Both the position numbers and the translations under genes were made by a program. Below are positions 10,004 to 20,164 of a stretch of DNA of 64,000 bases, piece after piece. Each line of letters starts with the position of its first letter. The first letter of the stretch is position 1. Source of the DNA: Sclerotinia nivalis. Its lineage: Eukaryota > Ascomycota > Leotiomycetes > Helotiales > Sclerotiniaceae. Where the stretch lies: the NCBI GenBank assembly GCA_029531795.1, contig CM055954.1, positions 106,584 through 170,583 on the forward strand, read 5' to 3'. Below the pieces are notes generated by a model. It saw only the letters and a program-made list of their open reading frames with translations. It had not been told where the DNA came from and made no database searches.

Positions 10004-10120
10004 AAAGGCTAGAATAAACATGTTATAATAGTATTTATGATTAAAGCCAGGAATTATTTAGTATAGATAGATAGCTATCTTGAAGGTAGATAATTATGTT
10101 AATGGGCGGGATGGGGCCCT
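10004..10120 (+). repeat. Structured repeat R, copy 1
   Basis: Shares a series of blocks with 12198-12314: AAACATGTTAT, a GGA(A/G)TTATTTAGTA block, GCTATCTTGAAGGTAGATAA (hairpin TATCT-TGA-AGGTAGATA), TTATGTTAA and GGGGCCC(C)TT. The blocks are conserved while the spacing sequence differs, as in a structured RNA or intron remnant. Confidence 0.65.
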
Positions 10121-10984
10121 TGAATGTTTAGGTTTTAGTTGGTTTATTTATAAGTAATAGCTCTTTCTACTACGTAAGCGAAGAGCTGTAAAAAAAAAAG
10201 CAGCAGAGACTTATTATTGAAAAGCATGAGAAGGTTGCTTCATTAGCTAGCCAAGAGATCCATGACTTGCTCCTGTCCCTTTTTTTTTTTTAATATTTAT
10301 TCTAAATAAAGTTAATTTATTGATTAAAAAAGCCGGCTTCGCTGGCAGGGATTTACTTCGATTGAAATTGGTATAAAGCCTATTATAGACGGAGACTATA
10401 AATTTATGGTTGATAGTCACGCTGTGTGGGCGGGTATATTGCTCCCTCCGGGACTGTGTTAAATAGAAACATAGAGAAGGGGCCGCCTGATTACTTATTG
10501 TTCCTTTATTTCATAAGAGCGGTGTTTATTTAAAAGATTTAAAATATTAAATTCCAATTACATCCCTTATTCCATGTCTCTATACTCTTATTTTATTAGG
10601 TAGAGTTGATTTTCAAGTATTACGCACAGTCTTATATAACTTTATTTGGATATAGTTTGGTTTTACCTAGCCTACTACGGCGCTAGCTCTAAATATATCT
10701 TGTATTGGTGTGCTATAATAGGCTGTTTTTAATATTGTCTCCATATTTGTATAAATTTTACTATATATAATATAAATAAATAGATATATGCTATTATATA
10801 ATAATGTAATGTTATGTAATTGTAAACAAGAATAATGTTTATTAAACTATTAAATACTTAACTAGGTTATAAGTAAAAAAAATTGGGCATTAAAATAAAA
10901 ATTCTTCTTTTTAAGCTACGTATATGTTACAGGGTTTTTAATAGAAATATAACCACTGCGAAGCCATCGTCATAAACTTAAAAA

Positions 10985-11245
10985 CAGAACTTATATATGG
11001 CTAAACTGTCCCGTAAGAGTATGCTGCCCCTGCTCTTACAAATAAAAAAAAAACTAATTCTTACTCTTTGCTGGAAACTCCTTTTTAATAGGACAATCAG
11101 CAGAAACCTGCTGTATATATTTATACAGTAGGGTTTTTCAGAGACTATATGTAAGATATCCTAGAATTATTAAATAAAAAGGATAAAGAGATAGTCCGCC
11201 CTTAATAGTGATATTAAGCTAACAATATGTGACAATAAGTTCTGG
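10985..11245 (+). other. Orphan group I intron core
   Basis: Contains the ordered core segments TTGCTGGAAACTCC (~11067), GACAATCAGCAGAAACCTGC (~11093), TTCAGAGACTATATGTAAG (~11136) and GAGATAGTCCGCC (~11190). These match the cores of the cox3 introns (for example 47830-47925 and 50210-50360). No exon of a known gene is visible on either side, and no endonuclease ORF follows. It may be a relic, or the intron of the unknown ORF downstream. Confidence 0.6.
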
Positions 11246-11630
11246 TTTAAGATTTATGCTAAGAGTTTTTAAGTGAGCTTTTTATATTGTGGCTGGTCCG
11301 GGAGGACTTGTCCTTACGGACAAGTCCGCAAGGACTAGTTTTTTTAATAGTGAGGAAATGTTTTTTTATTTTATATATAGTATATTCTTATTAAATATGC
11401 TGGATTTTTAGCTATTAAACTTTTTTAGTAACTTTTATATTCTTGAAGTATTATATTTACTGGGTTCTTTCTTTATATACTTTGTATATATCGCTTATAG
11501 ATTAAAGTTATATTTACTTTGAAGTTTTTATGTAAAACTTGTTAGTAGTAATAAATATAATATTTATATTATAAATATAAAGAATTTATTTCCAAAAATT
11601 CCTTCAAGTTATAAAATTGTTATTTGAAGT

Positions 11631-12125
11631 ATGCCGCCTTATCTAAGAGAGTTTATGCCTGAATTCAGAGCTTTTACTGCTCAAACTGCATTAGGTACTG
11701 TCTTAGCTATGCATGACAATGCAATGGTTCAGCTAGATACTTTGGACAAAGACAATCAATTAGCAGTTTTACAAGGAGTAAGAAGTAGTTTGGATAGCGC
11801 ATTAAAAGATTCTTGCGCAGAAGCTAACGCAATATCTTTTATAAATAATCCGGAATACCGGGAAACGCAGGTATATCATGATATGTATAGAGAGTCTTCT
11901 ACTTTTTATACTAGCCCTGAATTTGCCTCCGCAAAAGAGGCAGCACTTGATATCAAGTTAAGAATAATTCAACTACATAAGGAGGGTATAACTAATCAGG
12001 ATTCTTTTAAACTAGGTAGTGATGGTAGTCAAATTCTTAAACAAATTCAAAGTCACTTTCCGGATGCTTGAAAACAACCTGAAAGAAGGTGGAATAACAC
12101 CTATTCAAAGAATGTACCTGTTTAA
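11631..12125 (+). CDS. Unknown ORF with probable N-terminal membrane segment
   Basis: ATG at 11631 to TAA at 12123-12125, with TGA at 12069 read as Trp (164 codons). The frame stays open upstream to TAG at 11409, so a longer product starting at a non-ATG codon is possible; that extension is strongly hydrophobic (YLLGSFFIYFVYIAYRLKLY) and would be one or two membrane helices. The main body is hydrophilic and helix-rich (ALGTVLAMHDNAMVQLDTLD). No LAGLIDADG, GIY-YIG, polymerase or respiratory-subunit motif is seen. It lies between cox2 and nad4L, after an orphan group I core. Not recognised; a plasmid-derived or lineage-specific gene is possible. Confidence 0.55.
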
Positions 12126-12197
12126 CGCAGAAATTAATACTTGCTTATATGTGTCTGCTTCGTATGACACAGAAGAAAAAAAAAGCCTTTATTAACT

Positions 12198-12314
12198 AAG
12201 GCTAACCTAAACATGTTATGATGATAAAGAGTATTAAACTAGGAGTTATTTAGTAAAGATAGACAACTATCTTGAAGGTAGATAATTATGTTAAGGGGCG
12301 CAGACGGGGCCCCT
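12198..12314 (+). repeat. Structured repeat R, copy 2
   Basis: See copy at 10004. Conserved blocks AAACATGTTAT, GGAGTTATTTAGTA, CTATCTTGAAGGTAGATAAT, TATGTTAAGGGG and GGGGCCCCTTAA occur in the same order. Confidence 0.65.
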
Positions 12315-12495
12315 TAAAATACTCTTTATATAAATAGATTAACCAAAAATATGTAGGTATGAATCAAATAATTATAGACAGAATCTTGTGCTCTCATCCT
12401 GGCCTGTAAGTTTAAATTATGTACTCGACAGGTTTTAAAACAGTTTGGACTTAAATTGCCTTATACAATAATTGTCAATAGAAAATCGCGCCCTG

Positions 12496-12554
12496 CGCCC
12501 CTCATTTCTCTCTCTCCTCCTCAACTAGTTGAGGAGGTAAGAGAGAAAAAGGGG
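12496..12554. mobile_element. Palindromic element Q, copy 2
   Basis: Same as 6457-6516: CGCCCCTCATTTC ... CCTCCTCAACTAGTTGAGG ... GAGAGAAAAAGGGG, about 75 bp upstream of the nad4L start. Confidence 0.88.
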
Positions 12555-12629
12555 ATATAATAATAAATATAAATATTTTGTAATGATGAAGAGCTTTATA
12601 TTAAATGATTAACAATAATAATAAATAAA

Positions 12630-12868
12630 ATGAGTTTATCCTTAATACTTTTTTTAATAGGAATTTTAGGTTTTGTTTTAAATAGAAAAAATATTATATT
12701 AATGCTTATATCAATTGAAATAATGTTATTAGCTATTACGTTCCTAATTTTGATAAGTTCCCTGAGCTTTGATGATATATTAGGCCAAACCTATGCAATA
12801 TATATTATAGCAATAGCTGGTGCAGAATCGGCTATAGGTTTAGGTATTCTAGTTGCTTTTTATAGATT
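12630..12868 (+). CDS. nad4L: nad4L exon 1, NADH dehydrogenase subunit 4L
   Basis: ATG at 12630; reads MSLSLILFLIGILGFVLNRK then a second and third membrane helix with the conserved glutamate in IEIMLLAITF and AIAGAESAIGLGILV. Ends AGA TT, joined to A AGA GGA AGT at 14383 to give [12 protein letters not shown]. The joined protein has 89 residues, the usual length. It is a proton-channel subunit of complex I. Confidence 0.95.
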
Positions 12869-13976
12869 AAACTCTTCTCTTTTTTTATCCTGTCTATCCC
12901 GTGGCCATACAACTTATTCGAAAACCGTCAACAAGTTTAGCTTTAAAAGAATAGCAAGATGCTATTATACAATGGCTAAGAATAACTATACTACTAACCA
13001 AGCTAAAAATTATTCAATTGATCCTTGATTTATTACTGGGCTTTTCGATGCTGAGAGTTCTTTTGTTGTAACAATTTTAAAAAATCCGAGGTACAAAACA
13101 GGATGGAACGTTCAAGCTAGAGTTCAAATAAAAATGCATGAAAAGGATAGAGTTTTAATCCAGTCAATTCAAGAATTTTTCGGAGCTATAGGTTATGTAT
13201 CTAAACTTAATAATAGTTCAGCCGTAGAGTTTAGAGTTAGTACTTTAAAAGATTTAGTTGACGTAATTCTTCCTCATTTGGATAACTACCCTTTAATTAC
13301 CAAAAAACGTTCAGACTATCTATTATTTAAACAAATTGTTTTACTTATGTTAAATAAAGAACATAATACTTTAGAAGGTATACAAAAAACAGTTAATATT
13401 AGAGCCTCTCTTAATACAGGTTTATCTAAAGATTTAAAAGAAGCATTCCCTATGACTATTCCAGTTACACTAAACCTGGAAAGCATAATTAAAAATAATA
13501 ACTTACATCCGGAATGAGTAGCAGGGTTTTCTACTGGAGAATCTAACTTTTTTATTGCTGTTCAAAAATCTAAAACTAAGAGTGGTTTATCTACTTCTTT
13601 ACGTTTTTCAATAGCTCAACATTCCAGAGATCTCTTATTATTAGAAAGCTTTGTTAATTTCTTTGGAAGTGGCTTTGTAATGAATTATAAAAAACGTTTA
13701 GTATGTGAATTTATTATTACAAAAATTGATCACATAGTTGAACATATAATTCCTTTTTTTGATAAACACCCAATATTAGGGTCAAAGCACTTAAATTTCT
13801 TAGATTTTAAGAGTGCGGCGTATATTATTAAAAATAAAGAACACTTGAATGAAGATGGGCTAGGTTTAGAAGAAATTTTACAGTTAAAAAGAAGAATTAC
13901 ATTACTTTACTCGAATAAGGCTATGAATAATCACAGTATTGTAGACGGCACAGAGAAATCAGATCAAAAAAGGTAG
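12869..13976 (+). CDS. LAGLIDADG endonuclease fused in frame to nad4L exon 1
   Basis: The nad4L frame runs straight into the intron and stays open (TGA 13026 and 13515 as Trp) to TAG at 13974-13976. After ~50 residues of linker the first domain reads WFITGLFDAESSFVV and the second WVAGFSTGESNFFIA. Such exon-fused endonucleases are normally released by proteolysis of the unspliced product. Motif 1 is FDAESSF and motif 2 STGESNF, so the acidic residues are Glu in place of the usual Asp/Glu-Gly pair; activity uncertain. The reading frame itself is intact. Confidence 0.85.
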
Positions 13977-14382
13977 AGTAAACCTCTGTCTAGTCATATT
14001 TTCAATATGGCAAAACCTTCAAATTGCGGGAAAGTCTTAAAGACAAATCTACCAAGTTAATACAGTAATGTGATTAATGGGACAGGTAATGACTCGTTGT
14101 ACGGTAAAAACGATTTGTATGAAGAAATGAAATAGATCATCCGCAGCCAAACACCAAAAACTACTGCTCGTTCAAGTGGATGGTGCGCAGTTCATCGACT
14201 AAATGTAGGTTGGTAAATAATTATATACGACTCTACTTTTTTTTTATAAAAAAAAGTTTTGAAGAAAAGATTGGACAAAAATTATTTGCTTAAGGTATAG
14301 TCAGGCATAACCGAAAAGTTATGGGAATACCCTAGCCAACCTAAGGGAATAAATAAAATTCCTAAGGTAAAGGGGGAAAACG
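12869..14382 (+). other. nad4L group I intron with LAGLIDADG ORF
   Basis: Interrupts the Leu codon near the nad4L C-terminus. Core lies downstream of the ORF: AAATTGCGGGAAAGTCTTAA near 14020, ATCATCCGCAGCCAAACACC near 14134, TTCATCGACTAAATG near 14190 and AGGTATAGTCAGGC near 14292. Ends in G at 14382. Confidence 0.87.
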
Positions 14383-14413
14383 AAGAGGAAGTATCGCAAT
14401 AGAATATAAATAA
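14383..14413 (+). CDS. nad4L: nad4L exon 2
   Basis: Thirty-one bases encoding the end (L)RGSIAIEYK and TAA. The last A of TAA is the first base of the nad5 ATG (TAATG), the one-base nad4L/nad5 overlap typical of ascomycete mtDNA and a sign of co-translation from one transcript. Confidence 0.95.
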
Positions 14414-14736
14414 TGTATTTAGCTATAATAACTTTACCTTTATTAGGATCAATAGTTGCCGGATTTTTAGGTAGAAAAGTCGGAGTTAGCGGAGCACAAT
14501 TTATTACATGTTCAAGTGTAATTGTAACAACCTTACTAGCAATCGTAGCTTTTTTTGAAGTAGGTTTAAATAACATACCTGTGTCAATAAACCTTTTTAG
14601 ATGAATAGATAGTGAATCACTAAATGTTTTATGAGGTTTCCATTTTGATAGTTTAACAGTGTCGATGCTTTTACCGGTTTTAATCGTTTCTTCTTTAGTG
14701 CATATTTATTCTATAGGATATATGAGCCATGATCCT
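14413..14736 (+). CDS. nad5: nad5 exon 1, NADH dehydrogenase subunit 5
   Basis: ATG at 14413. Reads [20 protein letters not shown] to [14 protein letters not shown], covering the first three membrane helices. 324 nt, phase 0. ND5 is the distal proton-pumping antiporter-like subunit of complex I. Ends CCT with the next exon starting CAT AAT (HDP-HNQRFF). Confidence 0.95.
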
Positions 14737-16098
14737 CGAGGTTGCGTTAGGGGAAAACGCATCTATGGGGATAAATTGTCAAACTCCGGGGATCTCCTAA
14801 AGCTTAAGGTACCAAGCTATAACTGAAAAGTTATAAGTGGCTGAAATAATTACTCAGGTATGGTAATAAGCCTTAAGATGAGTGAAAGCAAAATGGATTA
14901 TCGCGGATCTAAATTAATAATACTAAATAGTATTAGCGTAAAAGAGCAAAGAGTAGACGGCAGTTGATCGATTAAGCCACATTTAATCAATTTAAGGTGT
15001 ACTCTAGGAGGTTTCGAAAGAAACAGGGGTGTAAAACTCGGATTCAACATGCAACAAGGTTGAAACTCCTATGTCAAGGTCCCATCTAAACAATTCGATT
15101 TAAAAGAATTCTCTACCTGTGATTCTACTCACGCTTGCGCAGTAAATCCTGGGGTCTGATCTGGTTTAATAGATGGTGAGGGTTCATTTGGTATAACGGT
15201 AGATAGAAGTAAAACACGTAAATTAGGTTGACGTGCTCTACTAAAGTTTCAATTAGGTTTACATACAAAAGATCTTAATTTATTATATCTATTACAACAA
15301 CATTTGGGTGGTATTGGTTCTATTCATTTAGCTCAAAAGCGAGATATAGTTAATTATTCAATAGACTCAATTGAAGATTTAAATAAACTTATTCTTTATT
15401 TAGATAAATACCCGTTATTAACTCAAAAAGCAGCGGACTTTTTATTATTTAAACAAGCGGTAAAACTTGTAAATAATAAAGCTCATCTTACTGTTGAAGG
15501 TTTAAATCAAATAGTAAATATCAAAGCATCGATGAATTTAGGTCTATCTGAGATGTTAAAATCAGAGTTTACTGGATATACTCCGGTTGAAAGACCTGTA
15601 ATAAATTCGGATAATGTTTATTTAGACCCTGATTGGATTTCAGGATTTGTCAGTGCTGAGGGGAACTTTGATGTTCGTATGCCATCAACGAATAGTAAAT
15701 TAGGTTATCGAGTACAATTGAGATTTAGAATATCTCAACATAGTAGAGATCTTAGACTAATGGAAAAATTAGTTGAATATTTTGGGTCAGGAAAGGTATA
15801 CAAATATGGTGGCAAGTCTGCTGTTAGTTTAACAATATTGGACTTTACAGATATTACCAATGTAATTGTTCCATTTTTCAATAAAAACCCTATTATAGGT
15901 ATAAAACTCTATGATTATCTTGATTGATGTAAAATTCATAGTTTAATGGTTAATCGTGCTCATCTTACGATTGAAGGTATACAATCCATTAGAGAGATAA
16001 AATCTGGTATGAACACAGGTAGAGGTTTTTAAGATAAATAACCTTTGTTAATATCAAACACCCAATAAATCAGTTGCAGGATAAATTTGACTTAAAAG
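14737..16098 (+). other. nad5 intron 1, group I with LAGLIDADG ORF
   Basis: Core first: TCAAACTCCGGGGATCTCC near 14778, TGGATTATCGCGGATCTAAA near 14892, GTAAAAGAGCAAAGAGTAG near 14938, AAGGTGTACTCTAGG near 14993. ORF follows. Ends in G at 16098. Confidence 0.88.
15049..16032 (+). CDS. LAGLIDADG homing endonuclease (nad5 intron 1)
   Basis: ATG at 15049 to TAA at 16030-16032, TGA codons at 15091, 15157, 15229 and 15925 read as Trp. Two domains: GLIDGEGSFGITV and WISGFVSAEGNFDV. Each domain ends in the usual KASMNLGLS / SGMNTGR tail. No frame break seen, so a candidate functional two-domain enzyme with maturase potential. Close in layout to the rns intron ORFs at 34013 and 38025. Confidence 0.88.
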
Positions 16099-16344
16099 CA
16101 TAATCAACGATTCTTTAGTTATTTAAGTTTATTCACTTTCATGATGATTGTGCTAGTAACAGCAAACAATTTCCTACTAATGTTCGTAGGTTGAGAGGGT
16201 GTTGGAATTTGTAGTTATCTTTTAGTAAGTTTCTGATTTACTAGAATAGCAGCAAATCAAAGTTCTATCTCTGCTTTATTAACTAACAGAGTGGGTGATT
16301 GTTTTTTAACTGTAGGTATGTTTGCTATATTATGAAGTTTTGGT
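16099..16344 (+). CDS. nad5: nad5 exon 2
   Basis: 82 codons: [20 protein letters not shown] ... [19 protein letters not shown] ... [15 protein letters not shown] to LWSFG. Contains the conserved [12 protein letters not shown] motif. Ends GGT; next exon begins AAT ATA GAT (NIDYATVF). Confidence 0.95.
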
Positions 16345-17322
16345 AGAAACTCAAAATTGTTAAAAGTTTTTTTAAATAGATTAAATAAAAATCAAATCCA
16401 GGAGATACTCCCTTATAGACAAGTTAGAATCAATTCGGGTTATACGGTATCGGCTAACCTTTTTATGGCCTCTTATTTAGCTGGTTTAATTGAAGGTGAT
16501 GGGCATATAGCTGTGCATGATAAAAATTCTTCATCTAAAAAATTCCGTCCTAAAATTATTATCACATTCAATTTAGCTGATAAACCTTTAGCGGATAAAT
16601 TATCTGCAGTATTGAAAGTAGGTAAAGTAATCAGTAAACCAAGTGCTGGTCATGTTATATTACAAATTTTAGCTAAAGATGAAGTTTTAAAAATAATTAA
16701 TTTAATTAATGGTTATATGCGTACACCTAAAATAGAAGCTTTACATAGAGCTATTGCTTGAATTAATGAAAAGGATAGTAGCTCTATACCTTGTTTAGGT
16801 TTAGATTTATCAGCTATTGATAGTAATAGTTGATTGGCTGGTTTTACAGACGCAGACGGTAATTTCTCTATAACTGTTACTGACGTAAAAAAAAAGGGTA
16901 TTTTTAGGAATAAAAGAGTGCAAACTTTTTTCCGTATAGAAGTAAAACAGAACTATTCAAGAGAAGTTACCGAAGCTCAAGGTGGTGGTGGTTATTTGGC
17001 AAGCCACATTTTAACTAAAATTACTGCCTTTTTTACTGTAAATCTGTATACTAGAACTAGATATGTAGAAGACAAGGTTTATTATTCTTTTATGGCGATA
17101 GCTCATAATTCCAGAAGTCATGAAATAGTTCGTAAATATTTTGATGCTTTCCCTTTATATTCTTCAAAATACTTAGCCTATAAGGATTGATGCTATGTTC
17201 AAGATCTACTAAAAGTTCCTTTAAACAAAGAAGGTTTGGATAAGGTTAATGAAATCAAAGCTCAATTTAACAGTAAGCGGAAGGTATTTGATTTTTCACA
17301 TTTAGATTCTTTAACGTTTTAA
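16345..17322 (+). CDS. LAGLIDADG endonuclease fused in frame to nad5 exon 2
   Basis: In frame with exon 2 and open to TAA at 17320-17322 (TGA 16759, 16831, 17188 as Trp). Motif 1 YLAGLIEGDGHIAV, motif 2 WLAGFTDADGNFSI. The family differs from the GEGSF type: it has the GYMRTPKIEALH signature between domains, also present in the cox3 intron 1 and 2 ORFs. A glycine run (AQGGGGYLASH) sits inside the second domain. Intact frame. Confidence 0.87.
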
Positions 17323-18200
17323 ATATTGCCGTGGGCGGTAGTAATACTGCTCTGATTATATAACTATTAGCGGGAAACTCCTAAAATCTTTTTATAGGAT
17401 ACTGTGGGTACTACTTTTTTATCTTGGTTTTATTTTTTATCTTTGTTTTCTTATTTTGCCTAGCTTGTGCTATACTCCCTAATCTTGGTTATATTATTTT
17501 GTAAAATAATCCTGATTTGAATAAGAAGCTTCTATACACTGCTTTATTTTTTTCCTTTTTTTATTATATATATTTTCTTATTACGTAAATAGTATTATAT
17601 AATAATCAAAAGTTTCCTGCCTAAAAAAAAAATATTCTATTTTTTTTTTTAGCTTGCTTATTTTTTCTTTTGTCCTTCGGACAAAGAAAAGGGCTCCGCC
17701 CAAAGCTGAAACTGGGCGGAGCCCAGGGAAAAATTTTGGAAGCAAGGATAGAATTAAGGAAACTACATGAAGACTAATGCAAGATATTGCTAGAAGCATA
17801 CACAGACGATAAAAATTAAAAAGAATGAACTTATAGACTGGTGTGCAGCTTTTTTTTTTAAGGAAAAGAGAAAGAGTACATACTATTATATCAGTGAAAT
17901 GGACAATCCGCAGGAAATGAAGTTAAAAATTCTTATAGAATACAAGGAAGCTTAAATTAAAAACATAAAGCTTGTTTATATGTATTCTTAGGTTTAAATT
18001 TAAAGTAAGATCCTCAGAGACTACACGTTATACCCCATGCTTGCTATTAATTAGCAGCCGGCTGCATATATTTTTTTTTCAAAAAATAAAGCCAGCACGG
18101 GTGAAGATATAGTCCAATTTATAGTTGAAAAGCTATTAGGGAGGCTTGCCAAGCTAAGATATAATAAAAAAGTTGTTAGTAAAGCAAGCTCCTAAAATTG
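16345..18200 (+). other. nad5 intron 2, group I with LAGLIDADG ORF
   Basis: ORF in the 5' half, core after it: ATTAGCGGGAAACTCC near 17367, GGACAATCCGCAGGAAATG near 17902, CTCAGAGACTACACG near 18013, GAAGATATAGTCC near 18103. Between the first and second core segments a reverse-oriented TTACGTAA element (~17544-17620) and a hairpin GGGCTCCGCCCAAAGC.../GGGCGGAGCCC near 17690-17725 are inserted into what should be a loop. Ends in G at 18200. Confidence 0.85.
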
Positions 18201-18374
18201 AATATAGATTATGCTACAGTATTTTCATTAGCTCCTTTTGTTAGTGAAAACATTGTTACAATTATAGGTATTTGCTTATTAATTGGTGCTATGGCTAAAA
18301 GTTCTCAAGTTGGATTACATGTCTGGTTACCGATGGCTATGGAAGGTCCTACACCAGTTTCTGCATTAATACAT
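18201..18374 (+). CDS. nad5: nad5 exon 3
   Basis: 58 codons: [20 protein letters not shown] ... [19 protein letters not shown] to PVSALIH. Includes the conserved lysine in AKSSQVGLH that lies in the proton path of antiporter-like subunits. Ends CAT at 18374; the next coding bases are the micro-exon. Confidence 0.95.
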
Positions 18375-18904
18375 AAAAAAGTGAGAATAGGTTAATCACT
18401 CTTGTGTACAAGAACCAAATTCCGGGGACACCCTAAAGCCCTAGTAACCAAAGTCAGCTAGGAAACAGCTAGACCGGCCTGATTAATGACTCAGGGTATG
18501 GTAATATCACTAGAGATTGCAGTAATGTAAATGGGTTATCGCGGATCTAAATCAGAATTTGTCTGTAAAAGAGCAACGAGTAGACGGTTCTTCAACTATA
18601 TACCTGTGTGTTTATAGCTGTAAGGTGTACTCTAGTCAGCGGGAAACCGGCTCTTGGACGAAATTAAGTAATTCAAGATTAAAGTTACTGCAATAGCCTT
18701 TCCGTAAAGTTATTTACATATTATTAGTTTTTCACCTTTTTTTTTTATTTTTTTTTAATTATAATTTTATTATTACGTAATAGATTTCTTATCATTATAA
18801 AAAAAATAAAAAAAATTAGGGGGGCTCCGACTCAATAAGCGAGAGTTATTACTTAGAAAAATACTACTTTTATGAGTTAATAAGAAGGATAAATTTGTAG
18901 TTCG
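18375..18904 (+). other. nad5 intron 3, group I without ORF
   Basis: 530 nt. Core: CCAAATTCCGGGGACACCC near 18415, GGTTATCGCGGATCTAAATC near 18534, CTGTAAAAGAGCAACGAG near 18563, AAGGTGTACTCTAG near 18621. The stretch 18413-18605 is almost the same as in cox2 intron 5496-7316. No ORF; an AT-rich TTACGTAA element (~18735-18822) occupies the place where ORFs sit in relatives. Confidence 0.85.
18735..18822 (+). repeat. AT-rich TTACGTAA element
   Basis: Same sequence as ~963-1060 in a cox2 intron: T-rich start, ATTATTACGTAATAGATTTC centre, AAAAAAATAAAAAAAATTAG end. Confidence 0.72.
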
Positions 18905-18918
18905 GCTGCTACTATGGT
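18905..18918 (+). CDS. nad5: nad5 exon 4, a 14-nt micro-exon
   Basis: GCT GCT ACT ATG GT, encoding A-A-T-M and two bases of the V codon. It fills exactly the gap between exon 3 (...PVSALIH) and exon 5 ([14 protein letters not shown]) to give the invariant ALIHAATMVTAGVYLL. Flanked by G at 18904 (intron end) and preceded/followed by group I introns. Confidence 0.92.
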
Positions 18919-19865
18919 AAAAAAACACTATTTTAGTTCTAAAACAAATGGTAAATTACATCCTTGATTTATCACTGGTTATACCGATGGAGAAGGTAGC
19001 TTTTCTGTTCGTTTACGTACAAAATCTAATAGTCAGTTTGGTTTTAATTTAAGTATTGTATACTCTATATGTGCGGAGATAAATCCTTTAAACTTAAATT
19101 TGTTGGAGCAAATTAAGGAGTATTTTGGTGGAGTAGGTTCAATTAGCAGGTCAGCTAATATGTATTATTATGAGATATCTTCTATTAAATCTCTTGTAAA
19201 TGTTCGTGAACATTTTGAAGAATTCCCTCTTCAAACTACTAAATATGTTCATTTCAAACTATGGTGTCAAGTTATGGATATTATTGAAAGAAAAGAACAT
19301 TTAACAGTATTAGGCTTTAACAAAGTATTATCTATAAAATCTTTATTCCCTAGAGGATTACCTGCTAAACTATTAGAAGTTTATTCTAAAGAAGATATTA
19401 TACCTTTAACTAAACCGGTGTTTGAACCCAGTATTATTAAACTAGATCATAATTGAATAGCTGGGTTCGTACAAGCTGAAGGAACCTTTGGGTTAAACTA
19501 TACTAAACAACCAAGAATGAAATTAGGGTATACATGTCAACCTCAGTTTCGTGTTACTCAACATGAGCGTGATTTAATGGTTTTAAAAAGAATCATTTAT
19601 TCAATGGGTTGTGGTACTATAGTAAAACCATCTGGAGATAGAGACAGATATACTATATCTGTCGCAAATATCTCAGATTTAGTTAATTTTGTAATACCTT
19701 TATTTAAAGACTACCCTATTTATGGTGCAAAACACCTAGATTTTTTGGATTTTTGCAGCGAAGCGGGGGGTTTATATTCTAAAAGACAAATTACATTTAA
19801 CTCCAGAAGGATTAAAAGCTTTGAAGGATTTAGCCTACGCCATGAATACACACAGAGAGTATTAG
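18919..19865 (+). pseudogene. LAGLIDADG endonuclease, frameshifted near its C-terminus
   Basis: In frame with the micro-exon (AATMV-KKHYFSS). Motif 1 WFITGYTDGEGSFSV, motif 2 WIAGFVQAEGTFGL; TGA 18964 and 19454 as Trp. Near 19755 a short GC-rich run (GCAGCGAAGCGGGGGG) interrupts DFLDFC; beyond it the expected tail VYILKDKLHLTPEGLKALKD ... MNTHREY continues in another frame to TAG at 19863-19865. A small insertion is the likely cause. Only the last ~40 residues are affected. Confidence 0.8.
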
Positions 19866-20164
19866 TGATCATGTATTTAGGTTATTTTTTATTTTTTAGA
19901 ATTTACCCCCTTATTTTACCTGTTTTAGAACGCATAGTGCTTACAGTTTGCCGTTGATTGTTGTGAATCAATCAATTATTATATCACTATTTGCTGGAAA
20001 AGCTTTACATCGAGTTTATATATATTTTCGCAGCACTGCGTTATAAGATGTATAATAAAATCTCGTGCCAACCCCTCTTAATTGATGAGGGTTGAATGGC
20101 CAATCAGCAGGTAACATTATTTAGCGTTAATAATGGAACCTCAGAGACTGTATGTGATATAACT

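Larger units (their letters stand above)
9693..11411. other. Spacer after cox2: element B, structured repeat R1, orphan group I core
   Basis: No convincing gene. Contains element B (9791-9883), repeat R1 (10004-10120) and an isolated complete set of group I core segments (10985-11245, listed separately). The remainder (10150-10970) is AT-rich with short poly-T/poly-A tracts and no recognisable tRNA or ORF. Confidence 0.6.
12126..12629. other. Spacer before nad4L with repeat R2 and element Q2
   Basis: Holds repeat R copy 2 (12198-12314) and element Q copy 2 (12496-12554). Between them a short stretch reads, in one frame, RQVLKQFGLKLPYTIIVNRK, which looks like a remnant of coding sequence but cannot be assigned. 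Confidence 0.5.

Noticed and set aside
13030..13980. Separate short genes between TGA codons
   Set aside because: Breaks at TGA disappear when TGA is Trp; the pieces form one LAGLIDADG protein. The same applies to nearly all split ORFs in the window.
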